A stretch of 9,493 nucleotides of DNA from an uncultured Mitsuokella sp. (GTDB lineage Bacteria; Bacillota; Negativicutes; Selenomonadales; Selenomonadaceae): positions 1 to 9,493 of the forward strand of contig CAAGMF010000147.1 of NCBI GenBank assembly GCA_900770895.1, read 5' to 3'. Shown here piece after piece: positions 6,976-9,493 of the stretch (its first letter is position 1; every line of letters starts with the position of its first letter). The position numbers and the translations under genes are program-made. Below the pieces are notes generated by a model. It worked only from the letters and a program-made list of their open reading frames with translations. It was not told where the DNA came from and did no database searches.

Positions 6976-7028
6976 AATCGTGCGAGAATCGTGCGGTAAT
7001 CGTGTGATTTTCGCACGATTTGATTTTG
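6975..7028 (+). repeat. Three 11-bp direct repeats plus one inverted copy; alternative hairpins, possible terminator or operator
   Basis: In the 65-base gap after the amidase, AATCGTGCG occurs at 6976, 6987 and (as AATCGTGTG) 6998, exactly 11 bp apart, and its reverse complement CGCACGATT is at 7012-7020. The outer copy gives a perfect 11-bp stem (6975-6985 with 7011-7021). The inner copy gives a tight stem of nine or ten pairs with one G-U pair and a loop of three to five bases (6998-7006 with 7012-7020), followed by the T-rich TTTGATTTTG (7019-7028). The RNA hairpin could act as a leaky terminator or RNA-stability element; the helical phasing would also suit a protein binding DNA. The ribosome site of the next gene begins right after it. 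Confidence 0.7.
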
Positions 7029-7040
7029 AGGAGGCCGGAT

Positions 7041-7316
7041 ATGAAGCCTCTTTTTACTCATGCAGAGCTGCGTCGGATGGCGGTGTCAGCGAAACGCGGG
7101 AAGTGGACAGGGCTCATCGAGCTCGGTAAGATACCAGCATTCGCAGCATGGCTGTCTAGGCGCGGTTGGATATGCCAGTCCCCAGACTACAGCGAGGTCT
7201 TGAAGATGTATAAAGATGGCTGGACACGAGTTGTCAGCTATGATGGCAAGCGCACTTGCTGCGACCGGGGAACGATGGCGCTTTGGTATACTTTTTTATG
7301 CTTTCGAGATGGATGA
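7041..7316 (+). CDS. Small phage-end protein of unknown function
   Basis: A 91-residue protein not recognised by family. ATG 7041 is chosen because GAGGAGG (7028-7034) lies six bases upstream; an in-frame TTG at 7020 would start inside the hairpin and before the ribosome site. The N-terminal half is basic with a helix-turn layout (LFTHAELRRMAVSAKRGKWTG, then LIELGKIPAFAAWLSRRGW), and the second half is beta-like (YSEVLKMYKDGWTRVVSYDGK) with a Cys-Cys pair (TCCDRG) and an aromatic end (MALWYTFLCF). The length, strong ribosome site and position between amidase and the next small gene support real coding. It has no signal peptide or clear membrane segment. Possible jobs are a late accessory ('moron') gene or a small regulatory protein; there is no evidence to choose. 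Confidence 0.6.
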   Translation: MKPLFTHAELRRMAVSAKRGKWTGLIELGKIPAFAAWLSRRGWICQSPDYSEVLKMYKDGWTRVVSYDGKRTCCDRGTMALWYTFLCFRDG

Positions 7317-7338
7317 TAAGTAAGAAAGGATGATTGAT

Positions 7339-7626
7339 ATGTCAAAATGGACGGAGATTAGAGATAATGTTGTCACGGCACTCCAGGTCGATGATGTGAC
7401 TGAAGACGTCAAGCAGCATGTGACGGCTACATTGCTGAGCGAAGTGGTGCCGATCATCGAGAATGCGGTTGATAGTTTCTGCGCTACAACGAAAGAGCAG
7501 GCCAAGACGGAGTCTGGCTGGTGCAAGGTCCGTGATGGCATCGTACTGCCTCTCGTCATGCAGGGAACTGTCTATATTGTTAAGCTTGTGCTCAGCAAGA
7601 CTGTGGCGAAGACAGCGACAGCGTGA
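7339..7626 (+). CDS. Small phage-end protein with internal WxxhRD repeat, unknown function
   Basis: The product has 95 residues. ATG 7339 is chosen because AAAGGA (7325-7330) sits eight bases upstream; an in-frame ATG at 7330 would overlap that site. Two similar segments are visible: KWTEIRDNVVTAL (residues 3-15) and GWCKVRDGIVLPL (60-72), sharing W-x-x-I/V-R-D-x-I/V-V-x-x-L. The second is followed by an uncharged run (IVLPLVMQGTVYIVKLVL, about 68-85) that may be a single membrane segment or a buried amphipathic helix. The C terminus is KTVAKTATA. It lies 22 bases after the previous gene and is the last gene before the non-coding gap. It may be a membrane-associated late accessory or a third lysis-related protein; I do not recognise it securely. 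Confidence 0.6.
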   Translation: MSKWTEIRDNVVTALQVDDVTEDVKQHVTATLLSEVVPIIENAVDSFCATTKEQAKTESGWCKVRDGIVLPLVMQGTVYIVKLVLSKTVAKTATA

Positions 7627-7644
7627 TTGGCGCGGCGCGATGTC

Positions 7645-7684
7645 ATGTAGACAAATGCCTACATCTTGTCTGCATATTGTCTGC
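7645..7684. repeat. TTGTCTGC direct repeat (11-bp spacing) with adjoining inverted repeats
   Basis: TTGTCTGC occurs at 7666-7673 and 7677-7684, exactly 11 bp apart. An inverted partial copy AGACAA lies at 7649-7654. A second inverted pair, ATGTAG (7645-7650) and CTACAT (7659-7664), can form a 6-bp stem with an 8-base loop. There is no following T-run, so it is a poor intrinsic terminator. Phased direct and inverted copies of this kind occur in operators and in the arm sites of phage attachment regions; either is inference. Confidence 0.5.
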
Positions 7685-7734
7685 TAAAACCCGGAGCCAG
7701 CTAGATACAGATAAGTATTTGATGTACTGATACC

Positions 7735-7770
7735 GTATGTATAGCAAGGCTTCTGCGGCCCGATACATAC
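7735..7770. repeat. 8-bp inverted repeat GTATGTAT / ATACATAC
   Basis: GTATGTAT at 7735-7742 and ATACATAC at 7763-7770 are perfect inverted repeats separated by 20 bases. The stem is AT-rich and the loop long, so a stable RNA hairpin is unlikely. The two half-sites are 28 bp apart start to start, which does not match a whole number of 10.5-bp turns closely. It could be a weak regulator site upstream of the Pho-box-like repeats, or chance. Confidence 0.35.
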
Positions 7771-7786
7771 AGATAGACTCTGGCGT

Positions 7787-7818
7787 AATTTACATAGAAT
7801 TTACATACTCGCAACACA
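7787..7818 (+). promoter_or_regulatory. Candidate Pho box (PhoP/PhoB binding direct repeats) upstream of pstS
   Basis: AATTTACATAG (7787-7797) and AATTTACATAC (7798-7808) are two near-identical 11-bp direct repeats; a weaker third match, CAACACA (7812-7818), follows in about the same phase. Pho-regulon activators are known to bind direct repeats with an 11-bp period: TT(A/C/T)A(C/T)A units in Bacillus, CTGTCAT-type units in enteric bacteria. The repeats lie just upstream of, and the third overlaps, the position expected for the -35 box of the pstS promoter, as usual for this class. Likely role: induction of pst by low phosphate. Confidence 0.65.
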
Positions 7819-7842
7819 TGCTGACGGGCACTTTGGTACTAT
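7814..7842 (+). promoter_or_regulatory. Candidate pstS promoter (poor -35, TACTAT -10)
   Basis: A possible -10 element TACTAT lies at 7837-7842, four of six matches to TATAAT. Seventeen bases upstream the -35 position reads ACACAT (7814-7819), far from TTGACA, as expected of a promoter that depends on an activator bound to the adjacent repeats. Transcription would start near 7849 and give a leader of about 40 bases. The exact -10 is uncertain because the TATAGC at 7841-7846 overlaps it. Confidence 0.45.
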
Positions 7843-7874
7843 AGCATTAGAAAAAAACAATAACTCTATTCATC

Positions 7875-7880
7875 AGGAGG
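7875..7880 (+). promoter_or_regulatory. Ribosome binding site of pstS (decides the start)
   Basis: A perfect AGGAGG lies seven bases before ATG 7888. The upstream in-frame ATG at 7882 would be only one base from this site, too close, so 7888 is taken as the start. Confidence 0.9.
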
Positions 7881-7887
7881 AATGACC

Positions 7888-8754
7888 ATGTTCACGAAAA
7901 TGAAGAAGGTATTCGCGGCTGGCGCGCTGGCGCTGTCGGCTGCTATGCTGATTACAGGTTGCGGTGGCGGACAGAGCGCCAGCTCCGGTTCGGGCGCTGC
8001 TACTGAGCTTTCGGGCAAAGTCAGTGCTTCGGGCTCCACGGCCCTGCTGCCGCTCCTCAAGCCGGCTCAGGAAGAGTTCCAGAACAAGAATGCCAAGGTT
8101 ACGGTCAATGTAGCTGGCGGTGGCTCGTTCACGGGTATGAACCAGGTCGCGGAGGGCTCGGTTGATATCGGCAACTCGGATGTCAATCTGCCGGATGAGT
8201 ACAAAGATAAAGGCCTCGTAGACCACAAAGTCGTTGTCGAGCCGTTCGTCTTCATCGTTGATAAGGCGAACAAGGTCGACAACCTCACGAAGGATCAGGT
8301 CGTCGGCATACTGACGGGCAAGATAACGAACTGGAAGGAAGTCGGCGGTGACGATCAGAAGATCACGCTGATTCATCGTGCCAAGTCCTCGGGCTCGCGT
8401 GCTACGATCAGCGATGTCGTGCTGAAGGGCTCCAACTTCACGGATGATGCTGTCATCCAGGATTCCAACGGTGCTGTTCGTGCTGCTATTGCCAGCACAC
8501 CGGGCGCTATCGGTTATGTCGATGCTCCGTATGCAGATGACTCAGTAAAGGTTCTGAAGTTCGACGGTGTCGAGTACAGTGCTGACAACATCATCTCCGG
8601 CAAGTATCCGATCTACGGCTATGGTCACATGTACACGAAAGGTGAGCCGACTGGTGCAGTAAAGGCGTTCATCGACTTCATCCTCAGCGATGAGTTCCAG
8701 AACAGCCAGGTAGAGAAGCTCGGCTTCATACCGGTCAGCAAGATGAAGAAATAA
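7888..8754 (+). CDS. pstS: Phosphate ABC transporter substrate-binding lipoprotein PstS
   Basis: This 288-residue protein binds inorganic phosphate outside the membrane and delivers it to the PstCAB transporter. Residues 1-24 are a lipoprotein signal peptide (FTKMKKVFAAGALALSAAM) with lipobox ITGC, giving lipid-modified Cys25, then a Gly/Ser linker. Phosphate-contact motifs of the family are visible: SGSTALLPL (48-56), EGSVDIGNSD (89-98) and SSGSRAT (167-173); ILTGKITNWKEVGG (141-154) is the other hallmark. Length suits the shorter Firmicutes-type PstS. Codon use, rich in G/C third positions and in ATA for isoleucine in places, differs from the AT-richer phage fibre genes, fitting a host gene. 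pstC follows after 27 bases. Expression is probably controlled by the Pho-box-like repeats upstream. Identification is secure at the family level. Confidence 0.95.
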   Translation: MFTKMKKVFAAGALALSAAMLITGCGGGQSASSGSGAATELSGKVSASGSTALLPLLKPAQEEFQNKNAKVTVNVAGGGSFTGMNQVAEGSVDIGNSDVNLPDEYKDKGLVDHKVVVEPFVFIVDKANKVDNLTKDQVVGILTGKITNWKEVGGDDQKITLIHRAKSSGSRATISDVVLKGSNFTDDAVIQDSNGAVRAAIASTPGAIGYVDAPYADDSVKVLKFDGVEYSADNIISGKYPIYGYGHMYTKGEPTGAVKAFIDFILSDEFQNSQVEKLGFIPVSKMKK

Positions 8755-8781
8755 TACAGATATATTTTAGGAGATTAAGTG

Positions 8782-9493
8782 ATGGAGCAGGTGGCAGCAA
8801 TGGAAAACGCAAGCCAGACGATGCAGTTCGGCTCGCCGGGCGGTCATGAGAGGCGACTCTTTCTTGACCGTTGCGGCAGGTATCTCTTCCTGGCCGCGGC
8901 CTCGCTGATGACGCTGATTATCTTTGCGATAATCTTCTTTGTCGGTCGGCAGGGCCTTATGACCTTCAGCGCAGTGAGCCCGATCGAGTTCTTTACCAGT
9001 GCGCAGTGGGATCCGGCAGCAGGCAAGTTTGGTGCGCTGGCTTTCATAATGGGCTCTGTGGTTAGCACGGTGCTGGCCATAGCCATCGGCGGCCCGCTCG
9101 GCCTGCTCGGGGCGATATTCCTGGCCAAGGTGGCACCGGATCAGCTGCGGCGCATCATGCGTCCGGCAACCGATCTCTACGTCGCCATACCGTCCGTCGT
9201 ATACGGCTATATCGGCCTCATACTGCTCGTCCCCTGGCTGCGGGATACATTCTCGACGCCGACCGGATTCGGCGTGCTGGCTTCATCCCTCGTGCTCGGC
9301 ATCATGATACTGCCGACGGTGCTGTCCATCAGTGTGGATGCCCTGAACGCCGTACCACGGCCGCTCGAGGAGGCCAGTCTGGCCCTGGGGGCTACCTGGT
9401 GGCAGACGATGATCCATGTCATCCTGCCAGCGGCGCGTCCGGGCATCATGACGGCCGTAGTCCTCGCCATGGCGCGCGCCATCGGCGGGACGA
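8782..9493 (+). CDS. pstC: Phosphate ABC transporter permease PstC (partial, 3' end outside window)
   Basis: The frame is open to the window edge and gives 237 residues of a membrane permease that forms the phosphate channel with PstA. ATG 8782 follows AGGAGA (8769-8774) by seven bases; the in-frame GTG 8779 is an alternative, as is ATG 8800. The N terminus (about 33 residues) is cytoplasmic and polar. Membrane segments are visible at about 34-54, 86-114, 132-152 and 163-183. IPSVVYGYIGL (136-146) is a PstC hallmark. The ABC-permease 'EAA' loop that contacts the PstB ATPase is EEASLALGATWWQTMIHVILP (196-216). The last visible residues read ARAIGGT (231-237), where PstC and PstA proteins usually have A-I/M-G-E-T; the base at the Glu codon gives Gly. 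About 60-80 residues, including the last segments, are missing at the edge. Confidence 0.95.
   Translation, partial: MEQVAAMENASQTMQFGSPGGHERRLFLDRCGRYLFLAAASLMTLIIFAIIFFVGRQGLMTFSAVSPIEFFTSAQWDPAAGKFGALAFIMGSVVSTVLAIAIGGPLGLLGAIFLAKVAPDQLRRIMRPATDLYVAIPSVVYGYIGLILLVPWLRDTFSTPTGFGVLASSLVLGIMILPTVLSISVDALNAVPRPLEEASLALGATWWQTMIHVILPAARPGIMTAVVLAMARAIGGT

Larger units (their letters stand above)
1..7640 (+). mobile_element. Right part of a siphovirus-type prophage (tail tip, fibre, lysis and terminal accessory genes)
   Basis: The run of genes in this stretch is a late phage transcription unit: probable tape measure end, distal tail, hub, peptidase and tail-tip proteins, then fibre-like proteins, holin-like membrane proteins and an amidase endolysin. 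The order is the one known from gene transfer agents and related siphophages. The structural, integration and regulatory genes lie left of the window. The right boundary is not seen directly: it is placed after the last phage-style gene (stop at 7626) and before the pstS control region, so the true end lies somewhere in about 7627-7785. No attachment-site repeat can be tested because the other prophage end is outside the window. It could be an active prophage or a decaying one; every tail and lysis gene visible is intact. Confidence 0.85.
7627..7786. other. Non-coding gap holding the likely prophage/host junction
   Basis: No convincing gene occurs between the last phage-style gene and the pstS control region. 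The stretch is more AT-rich than the genes on either side in its right half and contains several short repeats listed separately. If the prophage integrates by site-specific recombination, the attachment site must lie here, because the Pho-box-like repeats and pstS to the right look like undisturbed host sequence. No tRNA gene or tRNA 3' end is visible. This is inference from gene content. Confidence 0.45.

Noticed and set aside
7645..7671. Rho-independent terminator after the last phage gene
   Set aside because: The ATGTAG/CTACAT stem is short and AT-rich and is not followed by a run of T, so it does not meet the usual pattern.
7873..8376. 167-residue open frame on the minus strand over pstS
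   Set aside because: It lies wholly opposite a secure pstS gene, its protein shows no domain pattern, and long antisense frames are common opposite GC-rich coding sequence.

Overview
The window is the right-hand part of a tailed-phage (siphovirus-type) prophage, followed at the right edge by the start of a chromosomal high-affinity phosphate uptake (pst) operon. All genes are on the + strand. No tRNA, rRNA, CRISPR array, transposase, integrase or host-defence gene is visible. The gene style suggests a Negativicutes bacterium (Selenomonas/Mitsuokella-like): GGAGG ribosome sites, moderate-to-high G+C host genes, a Firmicutes-type PstS lipoprotein, and phage lysis proteins of a Gram-positive-phage type. 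This assignment is inference from general appearance and not from a marker gene.

Positions 1-3996 are a compact tail-tip module. It holds the end of a gene likely to be the tape measure protein, a DUF2460-type distal tail protein, a DUF2163/BR0599-type hub protein, an NlpC/P60 cell-wall peptidase and a 753-residue tail-tip (gpJ/'megatron'-like) protein. The order matches genes g11 to g15 of the Rhodobacter gene transfer agent, and most genes overlap their neighbours by 1-4 bases (translational coupling). Positions 3999-5884 are a more AT-rich adsorption cassette. It holds an unrecognised probable tail fibre or receptor-binding protein, then a 317-residue protein whose C-terminal 190 residues are a second, divergent copy of the DUF2460 protein and whose N terminus carries three 17-residue tandem repeats.

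Positions 5911-6975 are the lysis cassette: two small membrane proteins (one only 54 residues, with a GTG start inside the preceding gene) and a zinc N-acetylmuramoyl-L-alanine amidase. After the amidase come a set of 11-bp repeats able to form alternative hairpins, and two small genes of unknown function (7041-7626), the last recognisable prophage-style genes.

The 261-base gap 7627-7887 must contain the phage/host junction if the prophage ends here. It holds 11-bp-spaced TTGTCTGC repeats, an 8-bp inverted repeat, and, next to pstS, direct TTTACAT repeats 11 bp apart that look like a Pho box overlapping a weak -35 region. pstS (7888-8754) and the 5' two-thirds or so of pstC (8782-9493, cut by the window) follow as host genes.

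The main points for a second look are the duplicated distal-tail-like protein with its repeat extension, the one-to-three choice of hairpin arms after the amidase, the two unknown small genes (one with an internal WxxhRD repeat), and a Glu-to-Gly change in a conserved PstC motif.
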